DNA of 64,000 nucleotides from Candidatus Gastranaerophilales bacterium (lineage in GTDB: Bacteria > Cyanobacteriota > Vampirovibrionia > Gastranaerophilales > Gastranaerophilaceae), in the NCBI GenBank assembly GCA_910587175.1, contig CAJULH010000001.1, positions 1 through 64,000 of the forward strand, in the 5' to 3' direction. The position numbers and the translations under genes were made by a program. The notes beneath the pieces were generated by a model that saw nothing but the letters and a program-made list of their open reading frames with translations, was not told where the DNA came from and did not search any database. Shown piece by piece: positions 17,230 through 25,975 of this stretch (within the stretch, counting starts at the first letter, position 1; every line of letters begins with the position of its first letter).

Positions 17230-18545
17230 ATATTCTTCACCATCTCAATTATTTCTTCAAACTTCATCATTCTGGATGCTTTCAAAAGCACCGTAGTGCC
17301 CTTTTCCAGGTTATTCTTTATATATTCTGCGCATTCTTTTTTTGAATTAAAATGTTCTGATTTTAAAGAACATGCTCTTGATATAAATTTTGCCAATTCT
17401 CCCACTGTAAGCAAGGTTACACCGTTGTATGAAGATAAAAATTCGCCGATTTTTTTATGGTATGCAATCTCATCCTTTCCAAGTTCGCCCATATCCCCCA
17501 AAACGAGTGCCAAAGGAGGTTTGTAAACAGACAAAAAAGTTTTTAAAACTGCTACCATAGATTCAGGGTTCGCGTTATAACTGTCATTTATAAAAGTTAA
17601 ACCATTAATTTCACTAATCTCCCAGCGTTTTTCAATTGGTCTGTATTCCAAAAATCCTTTTTTAATATTATCAACACTTACTCCAGCCCATTTTGCAGCT
17701 TCTATTACCAGCATGGCATTTTCAATGTTATGTTCGCCTTCAAGCGTGAGTTCATACGTGTTTCCGGCATATTCAAAAACGGTCTTGCCAATTTCAATAT
17801 TAACATTTCTGCAGTCTGAAAGTTTAACAAGCACCTGCTTTCCTGCGTATTTCAAGTTTTCCCTTAAAATCTCAGAATCACGACCTATAAAAAGTCCTTC
17901 AGGGTTTAAATTTGCAGCAATTTCACATTTTGCAAGCGCAATATTCTTAAGATTTCCAAGCTTTTCCACATGTGCAGAGCCGATATTTGTAATTATACCT
18001 GCATCAGGAAGCGAATAGCTTGTTAAAAGCTGGATCTCACCAAGATTTCGCATCCCCATCTCAACCACAAGAATTTCTGTATCCAAAGGCATGGAAAACA
18101 TAGTCTCACATAGCCCGATTTCATTGTTATGATTGAGTTTTGACTTGTGAGTTTTAAAAGTCGTGGAAAGCACTGATGCAAGCATCTCTTTTGTCGTGGT
18201 TTTGCCTGAACTGCCAGTGATTGCAATCACTTTCGGGTTGATTTTTTCTCTTATATATTTTGCCAGCTGAAGATAAGATACAAGCGTATTTTGAACATAT
18301 AATACAAAATCCGCATCTTTATTTACCTTGTATTTTTCCTGGGTAAAATAGCCCGCAGCACCATTTTCAAGAGCTTTATCTATAAAATTATGCCCGTCAT
18401 AATTTTCGCCCCTCAAAGGCAGATATATATTGCCCTTTTCAAGCTTTCTTGTATCGGTTGAAATTTCAAAAACCCCGTCAGTCTTAGTTTTATGGAGGAT
18501 TTTTGCTCCGGTTACTTTAACAATTTCATCTATATTAAATTTCAA
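17226..18545 (-). CDS. murF: UDP-MurNAc-tripeptide-D-Ala-D-Ala ligase MurF
   Basis: A 439-residue Mur ligase adding D-Ala-D-Ala. N-terminal GVFEISTDTRKLEKGNIYLP and GENYDGHNF form the uridine-binding domain; IAITGSSGKTTTKEML is the P-loop; LNHNNEIGLCETMF, EMGMRNLGEIQLL, NDSYNANPESMVAVL and LVLGDMGELG complete the family pattern. TTG start with AGGAG 8 nt upstream. It is the first gene of the murF-mraY-murD-ftsW-murG-folC series. Confidence 0.95.
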   Translation of the reverse strand: MKFNIDEIVKVTGAKILHKTKTDGVFEISTDTRKLEKGNIYLPLRGENYDGHNFIDKALENGAAGYFTQEKYKVNKDADFVLYVQNTLVSYLQLAKYIREKINPKVIAITGSSGKTTTKEMLASVLSTTFKTHKSKLNHNNEIGLCETMFSMPLDTEILVVEMGMRNLGEIQLLTSYSLPDAGIITNIGSAHVEKLGNLKNIALAKCEIAANLNPEGLFIGRDSEILRENLKYAGKQVLVKLSDCRNVNIEIGKTVFEYAGNTYELTLEGEHNIENAMLVIEAAKWAGVSVDNIKKGFLEYRPIEKRWEISEINGLTFINDSYNANPESMVAVLKTFLSVYKPPLALVLGDMGELGKDEIAYHKKIGEFLSSYNGVTLLTVGELAKFISRACSLKSEHFNSKKECAEYIKNNLEKGTTVLLKASRMMKFEEIIEMVKNI

Positions 18546-18608
18546 AATATTTAACTCCTAAACTGCTTTAAATAAGCTAATTCCCCAAAAGCCCGGGCTT
18601 TTTCTTAA

Positions 18609-18626
18609 AATCCGGTCGTCCGGATT
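18609..18626. promoter_or_regulatory. Hairpin between divergent murF and the DUF4127 gene
   Basis: A perfect 7-bp stem AATCCGG/CCGGATT with a TCGT loop, next to a second palindrome AAAAGCCCGGGCTTTT at about 18590-18605. They lie between divergent genes, so they could be an operator or a folded leader. No assignment is possible. Confidence 0.3.
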
Positions 18627-18648
18627 GCCATCTAAAGCTTCTCACATA

Positions 18649-18678
18649 TTGTAAACTAAACAGAATTTGATGTAAAAT
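18649..18678 (+). promoter_or_regulatory. Promoter of the DUF4127 gene, leaderless type
   Basis: TTGTAA (18649-18654), 18 nt, then TAAAAT (18673-18678), followed after 7 nt by the ATG at 18686. Transcription would begin at or beside the start codon, and no Shine-Dalgarno site is present. Confidence 0.5.
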
Positions 18679-18685
18679 GATTTTT

Positions 18686-20101
18686 ATGAAAAAAATAGCA
18701 GTAATTCCAATAGACAATAGACCAATTTGTTATACACTCATAGAGCAGATTTCAGCCATAAATAAAAATATGGAGCTTTATCTTCCCGAAAGAAAATTTT
18801 TGGGCGGCTTGTACGATACTGCAAACATTTCAGCCATATTGGAATGGCTAAAATCCCTCCCCAAGGTAGATTATATGGTTATTTCCCTGGATACCATTGC
18901 CTATGGCGGACTTGTGCCGTCAAGACGCACTTCTGACAGCTACGATGAAATAAAAAAAAAGCTGGATGAATTCAAAAAAGCCATAAAAGCACTTGGTGCA
19001 AGGGTTTTTGCTTTCTCAAGCATTATGCGCATATCGAATAACAACATAAACGAAGAAGAAAAAGAATACTGGAACCCTTGGGGGAAGCGCATTTTTGAGT
19101 ATTCTTACCACCAGCACAAATCCCGCGCACTAAGACAAATGAATTGCGTTATAAACACAGTTCCTGCAGACATTTTAGAGGACTATCTAAATACAAGAAA
19201 AAGAAATTTTGAAATAAACAGAATGTATTTAAATTGGCTCTCTGAAGGAATTTTGGATACACTTGTATACTCAAAAGATGATACAGGAGAATACGGGCTT
19301 AATGTTGAGGAAGCTCAAACCCTTGAAAGAGAAGCGTTTGAGAAAAAATTAAACGCCGTAATTAAAACGGGCGCGGATGAAATCCCGTTAACTCTTCTTG
19401 CAAAAGCAATTGCAGAAAATGAAAATGTTAAAATCAAGCCATTATTTGTTTTTGAAGATTCAAAAGGCTTAATTTCAAAGTACGAGGACATTTCAGTCGA
19501 AAATTGTGTCAAATCCCAGCTTTCTCTTGCAGGAGTTGAAGTTGACACGTCGCAAAACCCTGAAATTACCATGGTTATTAATAATTTTGCCATCGAACAA
19601 GGAGATTTAGTACTTGGAAATGTTATAAATTCACTCTCAACAAACTTTGAATTTCCAAAAACCCCCTATTTTATCGCAGATATTAACAATGCAAACGGTG
19701 CAGATGGCAATTTAACAGAAAAATTAATGAATGAAAAATTAAAAATAGGCGCCCTGCTTGGCTATAGCGCGTACAATACAAGCGCAAATACAATAGGAAG
19801 TTCTGTTTGCATAGCCTTAAATACCGCATTGGCACTAAAATACGGACATTTTAACGAAGCCGCTTTTAAGAAACTTATGGCAATAAGATTTCTGGATGAC
19901 TGGGCATATCAGGCAAACATTAGAAAAGCAGTAAGGGCGGGGAATCCGGATTTTGAAACCGCTTTATGTGAACATATATCTGACTTCCACGTATTTGAAG
20001 AAAAAATTTCAAAATTTTTAGATTATAAATTTGAAGCCGATTATTCTCTTCCATGGAAGAGAAGTTTTGAAATTGAGATAAATTTAACCCGGAAAGATTG
20101 A
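18686..20101 (+). CDS. DUF4127 family protein
   Basis: A 471-residue protein of the uncharacterised DUF4127 family. Marks are the N-terminal KKIAVIPIDNRPICYTL, LSLDTIAYGGLVPSR-like VISLDTIAYGGLVPSRRT, the SSIMRISN segment, ADINNANGADGNL and GALLGYSAYNTSANTIGSSV, then the C-terminal RFLDDWAYQANIR. No catalytic role is established; the conserved Asp, His and Asn residues suggest an enzyme. ATG at 18686 is preferred over 18677 because the -10 box TAAAAT overlaps the first ATG. It precedes dapF by 66 nt in the same direction. Confidence 0.85.
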   Translation: MKKIAVIPIDNRPICYTLIEQISAINKNMELYLPERKFLGGLYDTANISAILEWLKSLPKVDYMVISLDTIAYGGLVPSRRTSDSYDEIKKKLDEFKKAIKALGARVFAFSSIMRISNNNINEEEKEYWNPWGKRIFEYSYHQHKSRALRQMNCVINTVPADILEDYLNTRKRNFEINRMYLNWLSEGILDTLVYSKDDTGEYGLNVEEAQTLEREAFEKKLNAVIKTGADEIPLTLLAKAIAENENVKIKPLFVFEDSKGLISKYEDISVENCVKSQLSLAGVEVDTSQNPEITMVINNFAIEQGDLVLGNVINSLSTNFEFPKTPYFIADINNANGADGNLTEKLMNEKLKIGALLGYSAYNTSANTIGSSVCIALNTALALKYGHFNEAAFKKLMAIRFLDDWAYQANIRKAVRAGNPDFETALCEHISDFHVFEEKISKFLDYKFEADYSLPWKRSFEIEINLTRKD

Positions 20102-20167
20102 CTTCCGGTTGATTTTTCAAAAAAATTGCTATAGAATACAGCTTGTAGCTTATTAAAACAGGTTAAA

Positions 20168-20980
20168 ATGGATATAAAATTTGAAAAATGGCAAGGGCTT
20201 GGAAACGATTTTATAATACTTGAAAATGCTGATGCCACAAGCGATTTAGCCAAAGTTATGTGCGACAGAAATTTTGGAGTAGGGGCAGACGGTATTTTCT
20301 CCGCCGTAAAATTTGACAGGTCTCCAAGTGCTGAAAATGCAGATATAGCTTGGAAATTTTATAATTCAGACGGCTCAATTGCCCAGATGTGCGGAAACGG
20401 CATGAGATGTTTTGCAAAATATGTCTATGATAAAGGCATAATGAAAAAACAAAAATTTTCCGTGCAAACCCTTGCAGGAGTGATAGTTCCGGAAATTCTT
20501 GAAACCGGAAAGGTGAGGGTTGATATGGGAAAACCTGTCTTTGAAGCAGGCAGGATTCCTGTAACTGTAGATAACCCGTTTGACTTTGAAGTAGAAGGCT
20601 TTAAAGCCTGTGCTGCAAGCATGGGAAACCCTCATTGCGTTATTTTTACAGACGGAAATACAAAAACACTTGCAGCCAAAATTGGTCCTGCTATTGAGGT
20701 TTCACCACTTTTTCCGGAAAAAACCAATGTGGAATTTGTTGAAATCAAATCGAGAAAAAAAATAAAAGTTGATGTCTTTGAAAGAGGCTGCGGCATTACT
20801 CTTGCCTGCGGTACAGGCGCATGTGCAAGTGTTGCTCTGGGGGTTAAAAAAGGGCTTCTTGATGAGGAAGTAGATGTCATTCTTCCGGGCGGAGAGCTGC
20901 AAATTCAGTATACAGAAGGCGGACACGTATTTATGACGGGCGAAGCACAAAAGGTATATTCAGGAATTTGGTGCAAATAA
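20168..20980 (+). CDS. dapF: Diaminopimelate epimerase DapF
   Basis: A 270-residue enzyme that converts LL- to meso-diaminopimelate for peptidoglycan and lysine. It carries both catalytic cysteine motifs: MCGNGMRC (Cys75) and ITLACGTGACAS (Cys near 216). FEKWQGLGNDFIILEN and VDMGKPVFEAG are also typical. A short AGG site precedes ATG. A meso-DAP dehydrogenase is also encoded at 43454-44434, giving a possible second route to the same product. Confidence 0.96.
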   Translation: MDIKFEKWQGLGNDFIILENADATSDLAKVMCDRNFGVGADGIFSAVKFDRSPSAENADIAWKFYNSDGSIAQMCGNGMRCFAKYVYDKGIMKKQKFSVQTLAGVIVPEILETGKVRVDMGKPVFEAGRIPVTVDNPFDFEVEGFKACAASMGNPHCVIFTDGNTKTLAAKIGPAIEVSPLFPEKTNVEFVEIKSRKKIKVDVFERGCGITLACGTGACASVALGVKKGLLDEEVDVILPGGELQIQYTEGGHVFMTGEAQKVYSGIWCK

Positions 20981-21010
20981 AAACCTGTTTGTTTATTTTG
21001 CCACAAAATA

Positions 21011-22327
21011 CTATTTATCAACACTCTTGTGCTGCAGCATATCGTACATCTCAAGTATATTGCCCATTTCGTCCTCGCCGTTTGAATTTACATTTGCAAA
21101 AAGATCTTCATTTCCGGCATCTTTGATATACAGCGAAAAGCGTATCATATCACGGATTAAGGCAAATTGTTCAGATGTATTCATAGTATAAAAGTTTTTA
21201 GCCACCTGAATTCTTTTTGTATGCTTTTCTTTTGGAAGACTGCTAAAGCCCTCTTGGCGAAGAATATTGCTATACCTGTATAATGGCGATTTTTTTATCC
21301 TGTTTACAAATTCGGCATCAAAATTATTTTCTACAATTTTACCAGAGCGGACAAGCTCAACAAACATGGCAGTTTTATAAAACTTATCCCTGGTTTCAGT
21401 ATCAGATGGCAGGCGCTCAGCCAGTCTGATATTAAATTCTGCAGCTTTTACAAAATCTTTTGAATCATCCTTCAGATTTGCCTCAAAACGGTTGAAATCA
21501 GAGCTTTTAAAACCTGCCTTCTTATAAGCAGTATCCGCAAGCTCAAGACCCTCTTCAATAAAATCTGTTGATAGAACCTCAGGCAGACCACCTGCAGGTG
21601 TACAAAGAATTCTCTGGTTTACCAAATCCTTAAATTGCCATCTCATGGCGCCTGCAAACCAAGATTCTTCGTGCTTTGAAGTATCAATTATCATAAAAAG
21701 CGCATCGCAATCACTGCCGGGATAAGCCACATTGCGCCCCATTGAACAATTTTTATCATAGCCGATAAACTTTACATCAAAATCATTCTCATCAGCAAGT
21801 TGATGAATTGCACCGGTGATTTCGCCTTCCATTTTTTGAAACACGGCATTTAAATTTGGAAAACCGGTTTCCTTACAAAAAGCATTAATAAAATCTTTTT
21901 TCTCGTCTGCACATAATTCATCAAGCACCTTTGCAAATTCTTGCGCCTCAGCGTTTTTCCTTATATCTTCGCTGAATTTACCATCCTGATGCTCAATAAT
22001 ATACTTCTTTTGCGGATTTTCATACCTTAAGGTATCCAAAATCTTCATGGTACGGTCTGCCCCTTGCGGTATTTCATAAGGTTTAGCAGGAACAAAGCAA
22101 AAATTATCGCTCTCTATATAAAGTTTTTCCTTGTTTTCTTCCGGTTTGTTCTTCCCGGCAAAACTCAATCCGGGTGATAAGAGCAACCCGGTTGTACCAG
22201 GGGTATTGGCGCTTTTTACAAAAATATCACCATTGGTGTTAAAAGGCTTTTTATTACCAGAAGTGTTTCTGTCCGGTTTCCTGAATGCAGAAGCAAACCC
22301 CGGCGAAAAAGCAAATGTTACATTCAT
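21011..22327 (-). CDS. Orphan protein with a nucleotidyltransferase-like motif
   Basis: A 438-residue protein that I cannot place. The first ~65 residues are low-complexity, Asn/Pro/Gly/Ser-rich and end in LSPGLSFAGKN, a possible secretion or linker segment. Residues 187-216 read FIGYDKNCSMGRNVAYPGSD then CDALFMIID; the GSDCD pattern with alternating Asp followed by a hydrophobic strand resembles the catalytic loop of polymerase-beta-type nucleotidyltransferases. The C-terminal ~200 residues are helical. This could be a nucleotidyltransferase of toxin or effector type, but only the motif supports it. It is convergent with dapF. Confidence 0.6.
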   Translation of the reverse strand: MNVTFAFSPGFASAFRKPDRNTSGNKKPFNTNGDIFVKSANTPGTTGLLLSPGLSFAGKNKPEENKEKLYIESDNFCFVPAKPYEIPQGADRTMKILDTLRYENPQKKYIIEHQDGKFSEDIRKNAEAQEFAKVLDELCADEKKDFINAFCKETGFPNLNAVFQKMEGEITGAIHQLADENDFDVKFIGYDKNCSMGRNVAYPGSDCDALFMIIDTSKHEESWFAGAMRWQFKDLVNQRILCTPAGGLPEVLSTDFIEEGLELADTAYKKAGFKSSDFNRFEANLKDDSKDFVKAAEFNIRLAERLPSDTETRDKFYKTAMFVELVRSGKIVENNFDAEFVNRIKKSPLYRYSNILRQEGFSSLPKEKHTKRIQVAKNFYTMNTSEQFALIRDMIRFSLYIKDAGNEDLFANVNSNGEDEMGNILEMYDMLQHKSVDK

Positions 22328-22454
22328 ACCTAAAAGCAGACCTTTTGTACATAGTATATGGATTATAAAACGCTTGAAAAGTTTTTATTGACAAACAAAT
22401 ATCTCTTTGTATCCAATTGTAACAAAATGTAATACCCCAAATTCAATGTTTTTC

Positions 22455-22483
22455 TTGTATATGAAAATTGTTTATGCTACGAT
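22455..22483 (+). promoter_or_regulatory. Promoter of the rpsF-ssb-rpsR operon
   Basis: TTGTAT (22455-22460), a 17-nt spacer and TACGAT (22478-22483) preceded by TGC, an extended -10 form. It is about 40 nt upstream of the rpsF ATG, leaving a short leader with AAGGAG. A second candidate TTGACA at 22388 has a poor -10. Confidence 0.5.
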
Positions 22484-22521
22484 TTTTTTCAAACACAACT
22501 TTATTTAAGGAGAAAATTTAA

Positions 22522-22812
22522 ATGAAAAAATATGAACTGCTTGCAACCATAAAACCCAATCTGGACAACGATGAAGCAGAAAAAGTAGCATCAAAAATAG
22601 AAGAAATGGTAAGTTCTTTGGGCGGAAGCGTTTCAGAAACTGAAAAACTCGGCAGAAAAAAGCTTGCATATGATGTTCAGGGCTTTAGAGACGGCTTTAT
22701 GGTAGTTCAGAAAATGAACATTCCCGCTGATAAAATTGTTGAATTCAAACGCAATTTAAAATTAAATGAAAACATTATCAGAACTATGTTTACAGAAGTA
22801 AAGAAGGCATAA
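22522..22812 (+). CDS. rpsF: 30S ribosomal protein S6
   Basis: A 96-residue S6 protein (MKKYELLATIKPNLDNDEAE, GRKKLAYDVQGFRDGFMVV, VEFKRNLKLNENIIRTM). AAGGAG lies 8 nt before the ATG. It binds S18 and 16S rRNA in the small-subunit platform. It is followed by ssb after one base and by rpsR, the conserved bacterial order. Confidence 0.97.
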   Translation: MKKYELLATIKPNLDNDEAEKVASKIEEMVSSLGGSVSETEKLGRKKLAYDVQGFRDGFMVVQKMNIPADKIVEFKRNLKLNENIIRTMFTEVKKA

Positions 22813-22813
22813 A

Positions 22814-23281
22814 ATGACCCTTGCAAAGATTACAGTAACAGGAACTGTCACCAAAAATCCTGAAAAAAGATTTACACAAAATAACATTGCCATCACAAGT
22901 TTTGTGATGGACGTAAATCCTCAGGATGAGACTTTAGTGCGTGTTTTTGCACTTGGCAATTTGGCAGACAGGGCTGCAGACACTGTAAAAATGGGCGACA
23001 CTGTTCTTGTGGATGGCAGATTGCAGACTGCAAACGCCAAGACTACAAATGGCAAAGAAAGAAAAATAATTGAAATCAGTGCTACAGTTGTTGAAAAAAT
23101 TTCTATGCTATCAGATGGCTCAAACGCCGGATATTCAAATTATAATCAAAATGCAGCGCCTATGCAGCCTGCACCCCAGAGTGCTCCTGCAGCACAAGCA
23201 CCTGCCCAGAAAGAAATTGTACAGTTTGCGGTAGATGAAATTTCTGAAGATTTAATCGATGAGGATGAAATACCGTTTTAG
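22814..23281 (+). CDS. ssb: Single-stranded DNA-binding protein
   Basis: A 155-residue SSB. Residues 1-~105 form the OB fold (TLAKITVTGTVTKNPEKRF, ALGNLADRAADTVKMGDTVLVDGRL). A Gln/Pro/Ala-rich linker (about 115-140) leads to the acidic tip DEDEIPF that recruits repair partners. The linker is short. It is set between the S6 and S18 genes, starting one base after rpsF. Confidence 0.96.
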   Translation: MTLAKITVTGTVTKNPEKRFTQNNIAITSFVMDVNPQDETLVRVFALGNLADRAADTVKMGDTVLVDGRLQTANAKTTNGKERKIIEISATVVEKISMLSDGSNAGYSNYNQNAAPMQPAPQSAPAAQAPAQKEIVQFAVDEISEDLIDEDEIPF

Positions 23282-23368
23282 AAGGTTTTTTAGGTTAAAA
23301 TTTGCTCACAATTAGCAAATACCGACCAACAGAAAAAAATAAATAATTAAAGGAAAAGGAAAAATATA

Positions 23369-23605
23369 ATGGCAAGAGAATCTTTAAAAGACAGTAAAAA
23401 AAAGAAAAACTGCAGTTTTTGCGCAGATAAGGTATCAGCTTTGGATTATAAAGATGCTTCAAAATTAAGAAGATTTTTATCAGAAGCAGGTAAAATTCTT
23501 CCAAGACGCATCACAGGAAACTGCGCATACCACCAAAGAATGCTCTCAAATGCAGTTAAAAGAAGCAGGGAAGCTGCTATTATCGGATATGTTTTTGAAA
23601 ACTAA
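23369..23605 (+). CDS. rpsR: 30S ribosomal protein S18
   Basis: A 78-residue S18 protein (KDASKLRRFLSEAGKILPRRITG, HQRMLSNAVKRSREAAIIGY). It keeps the zinc-type Cys set CSFC near 15-18 with a further CAYH near 48-51, the C+ form. An AAGGAAAAGG purine-rich site precedes the ATG. It ends the operon before a strong terminator. Confidence 0.96.
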   Translation: MARESLKDSKKKKNCSFCADKVSALDYKDASKLRRFLSEAGKILPRRITGNCAYHQRMLSNAVKRSREAAIIGYVFEN

Positions 23606-23640
23606 GTTTTTTCAGATTTTATTAAATTTGCATTATAATT

Positions 23641-23667
23641 AAAAAGCCCTAAAACTTAGGGCTTTTT
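23641..23667 (+). terminator. Strong bidirectional terminator after rpsR
   Basis: AAAAAGCCCTAA and TTAGGGCTTTTT form a 12-bp stem with a 3-nt loop, with T-runs on both strands. It ends the rpsF-ssb-rpsR transcript, and on the minus strand any transcript from 23920. Confidence 0.9.
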
Positions 23668-23920
23668 AATTAAACATTTTTATTAAGAATACTGCCAAAA
23701 CTTTTTTTGCCTTATCCGAAAAAGCTTTAATATCAGGTATTTCTTTATATATACCTCCAATTGGCAAAAGAAGCAACGTCAATCCTCCAAATTCTAAGTT
23801 TTTTGGAGGTATTATTGTTATATTGCGGATTTTGCTATAACTTCTCTTGTTGAAACTTCGATTTTTTCCCTGCAGCCTTTTGAACACCGGGAACTGCTCC
23901 TTGTATTTTTTAATCAGCAT
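23666..23920 (-). CDS. Short hypothetical protein
   Basis: An 84-residue frame starting MLIKKYKEQFPVFKRLQGKN and ending KAKKVLAVFLIKMFN. It ends right at the bidirectional terminator and is basic with a hydrophobic stretch GGLTLLLLPIGGIY. There is no ribosome binding site and no recognised family. The position favours a real gene; composition does not decide. It may be a decayed remnant. Confidence 0.35.
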   Translation of the reverse strand: MLIKKYKEQFPVFKRLQGKNRSFNKRSYSKIRNITIIPPKNLEFGGLTLLLLPIGGIYKEIPDIKAFSDKAKKVLAVFLIKMFN

Positions 23921-24024
23921 TTACAATTTTTGAAATATTCACTTACTCTTCTTTCTTTGATTGTTTCTTTTTTAAAGCAGTTACACTAATAGTTGTCAAA
24001 AAAACTGTTTTTTGTTTGCAATTG

Positions 24025-25959
24025 TTAGCATTTTCCTATATCTTTCCTGTAAATTTTACCGTCAAAACTGATGACTTGTGCAGCTTTATAAATATCATCC
24101 AGAGTTTTTTTGTCATCCGAACCGGATTTTACAATATTTAAAACCCGTCCGCCGTTGGTTAATAAATTTTCAAAAGTTTCGCGGTCAAGCCCTGACAGCT
24201 TTTTGGTGTTCTCATTAACAGGCATTTTTTTGTCTGCATGATTTGGATTAAAATTGCGTAAAACAACACCCGGCAAAGCCTTTACCCCTGCAAAATATAA
24301 CTTGCAGCCAAATTTTGCTGCTTCATTTAAACCAAAAATTTCAGCACCTTTTTTAGGAGATTCAGGATATCCGTCAGATGCCAGGACAAGGCAGTAAGCC
24401 TTTTTGCGCCGAAATTTCAAATCGACATCAAAAAGTCTCTTTTGTGTCATTGCTAAAAACACAGATAACAGATCGTTTTCTAAAAGTTCAAGCAACACCT
24501 GGCATTCAGGATCGCCAAAGCGCATATTGTACTCTAAAACCTGCACCCCGTCTTTGGTTAAGATAAGTCCTGAATATACAACACCGCAAAAATCTGCTTT
24601 TTCTTCCAGCAGAGCCATTTCAAGAGTTTTTAAATATTTTTTTATCTGATTCCGTTCTCTTGCTGAAATATTACTCGGCGCATACGCCCCCATCCCGCCT
24701 GTATTTACACCGTTATTGCCATCCAAAAGCCTTTTGTAATCAGAGGCAGGAGGAAAAGAAGCAAGTGTTTTGCCGTCCCACAGGGAAATAACAGAAACTT
24801 CGCGCCCGAAAAGCCGCTCTTCCAAAAGAATCTTTTTTGAAGCACTGCCAAATTTACCAGCCAAAAATTCTGACGCTGCCAACTTTGCATCATTGATGTT
24901 TTCCGCAATACACACACCTTTCCCAAGTGCCAAACCATCTGCCTTAATTACGGGCACGGCAGCCTTTTTAAGAAAATAATTAAACGCATCGTCAAATGCT
25001 GCACGGTTTTCCCCTGCGGAATAATCTATAATTTTATAATCAGCGGTTTTAATGCCATTTTTTAACATAAATTCTTTTGCAAAGCTTTTTGACCCCTCAA
25101 GGCGCGCCCAAGCTTTATTTGCACCTATTACCTTTATACCCTTTGCCGCAAAAATATCCGCAATACCCTCACATAAAGGATTTTCAGCCCCAACGACAAG
25201 TAAATCAATCTTAAGCGCCAAACTTTTTTCTAAAAGTTCTTTATATCCTGTAAAATCAACAGTTTCACCCAGATGTTTAAAACCGTCATTTGCACCCGCA
25301 AGATATAATTTTTCCAGGTAAGGCGAATTGCAAATATTTGCAGCGAGCGCATTTTCCCGGGCACCGCCGCCCAAAATGAGCACACGTTTTTTAAAAAGCA
25401 GATTTTCAATAATTTCAGGATACATTTTGTGCTCAATCTTATGAATAGAATCCTCAAACTGTGTAAAGCTTAAACCCTTGGTATCAAAGCTTTTTTGTTC
25501 GATTATCCACCCTGAATCTACATTTCTGTTTACAAAATGAACTGTAACACCGGTCTTTTTTTCTTTTGCCTCAAACGCCCTCTTTATAGCATCTTTGCCC
25601 TTAAATTTTGGAAGAAGGGAAGGGTGAATATTTACAATATTGCAGCACCCGGCATCGGTGTAAAATTTCCCAGACCCGGCGCAGATTTTAAGAATTTTTT
25701 CAGGCAAAATCCGCATAAAGCCCGCAAGCACATATAAATTATACTTGCCTTTGCGGGCATTTAAAAAATCGTAAAGGCTTTCAAACTCAACAAAATAAGA
25801 AGGCACGCCAAGCTTCTTTGCCCTTTTAAAAACATAGGCATCCTTTTTATCGCATAAAAGCTCAAAAGCAACATCCAAACCCTTTCCCTGAAAGTATTTT
25901 ACGATTGCTTCAAAGTTAGAACCGTTGCCTGATGCCAAAATAAGTACTCTTTTTGGCAT
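24025..25959 (-). CDS. purD: PurN-PurD fusion: GAR transformylase plus GAR synthetase
   Basis: A 644-residue fusion of two purine enzymes. Residues about 1-190 are PurN (KRVLILASGNGSNFEAIVKY, NIVNIHPSLLPKFKGKDAI with catalytic Asn/His, and VNRNVDSGWIIEQ with Asp), which formylates GAR. Residues about 190-640 are PurD (RVLILGGGARENALAANI, KADGLALGKGVCIAE and GGMGAYAPS of the ATP-grasp fold, EYNMRFGDPECQ), which makes GAR. ATG at 25959 is chosen because PurN homology starts there; an upstream frame extends 28 codons into purM. It is 16 nt past the purM stop. Both halves look complete. Confidence 0.93.
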   Translation of the reverse strand: MPKRVLILASGNGSNFEAIVKYFQGKGLDVAFELLCDKKDAYVFKRAKKLGVPSYFVEFESLYDFLNARKGKYNLYVLAGFMRILPEKILKICAGSGKFYTDAGCCNIVNIHPSLLPKFKGKDAIKRAFEAKEKKTGVTVHFVNRNVDSGWIIEQKSFDTKGLSFTQFEDSIHKIEHKMYPEIIENLLFKKRVLILGGGARENALAANICNSPYLEKLYLAGANDGFKHLGETVDFTGYKELLEKSLALKIDLLVVGAENPLCEGIADIFAAKGIKVIGANKAWARLEGSKSFAKEFMLKNGIKTADYKIIDYSAGENRAAFDDAFNYFLKKAAVPVIKADGLALGKGVCIAENINDAKLAASEFLAGKFGSASKKILLEERLFGREVSVISLWDGKTLASFPPASDYKRLLDGNNGVNTGGMGAYAPSNISARERNQIKKYLKTLEMALLEEKADFCGVVYSGLILTKDGVQVLEYNMRFGDPECQVLLELLENDLLSVFLAMTQKRLFDVDLKFRRKKAYCLVLASDGYPESPKKGAEIFGLNEAAKFGCKLYFAGVKALPGVVLRNFNPNHADKKMPVNENTKKLSGLDRETFENLLTNGGRVLNIVKSGSDDKKTLDDIYKAAQVISFDGKIYRKDIGKC

Positions 25960-25975
25960 AGCAGTCAAAACAGCC

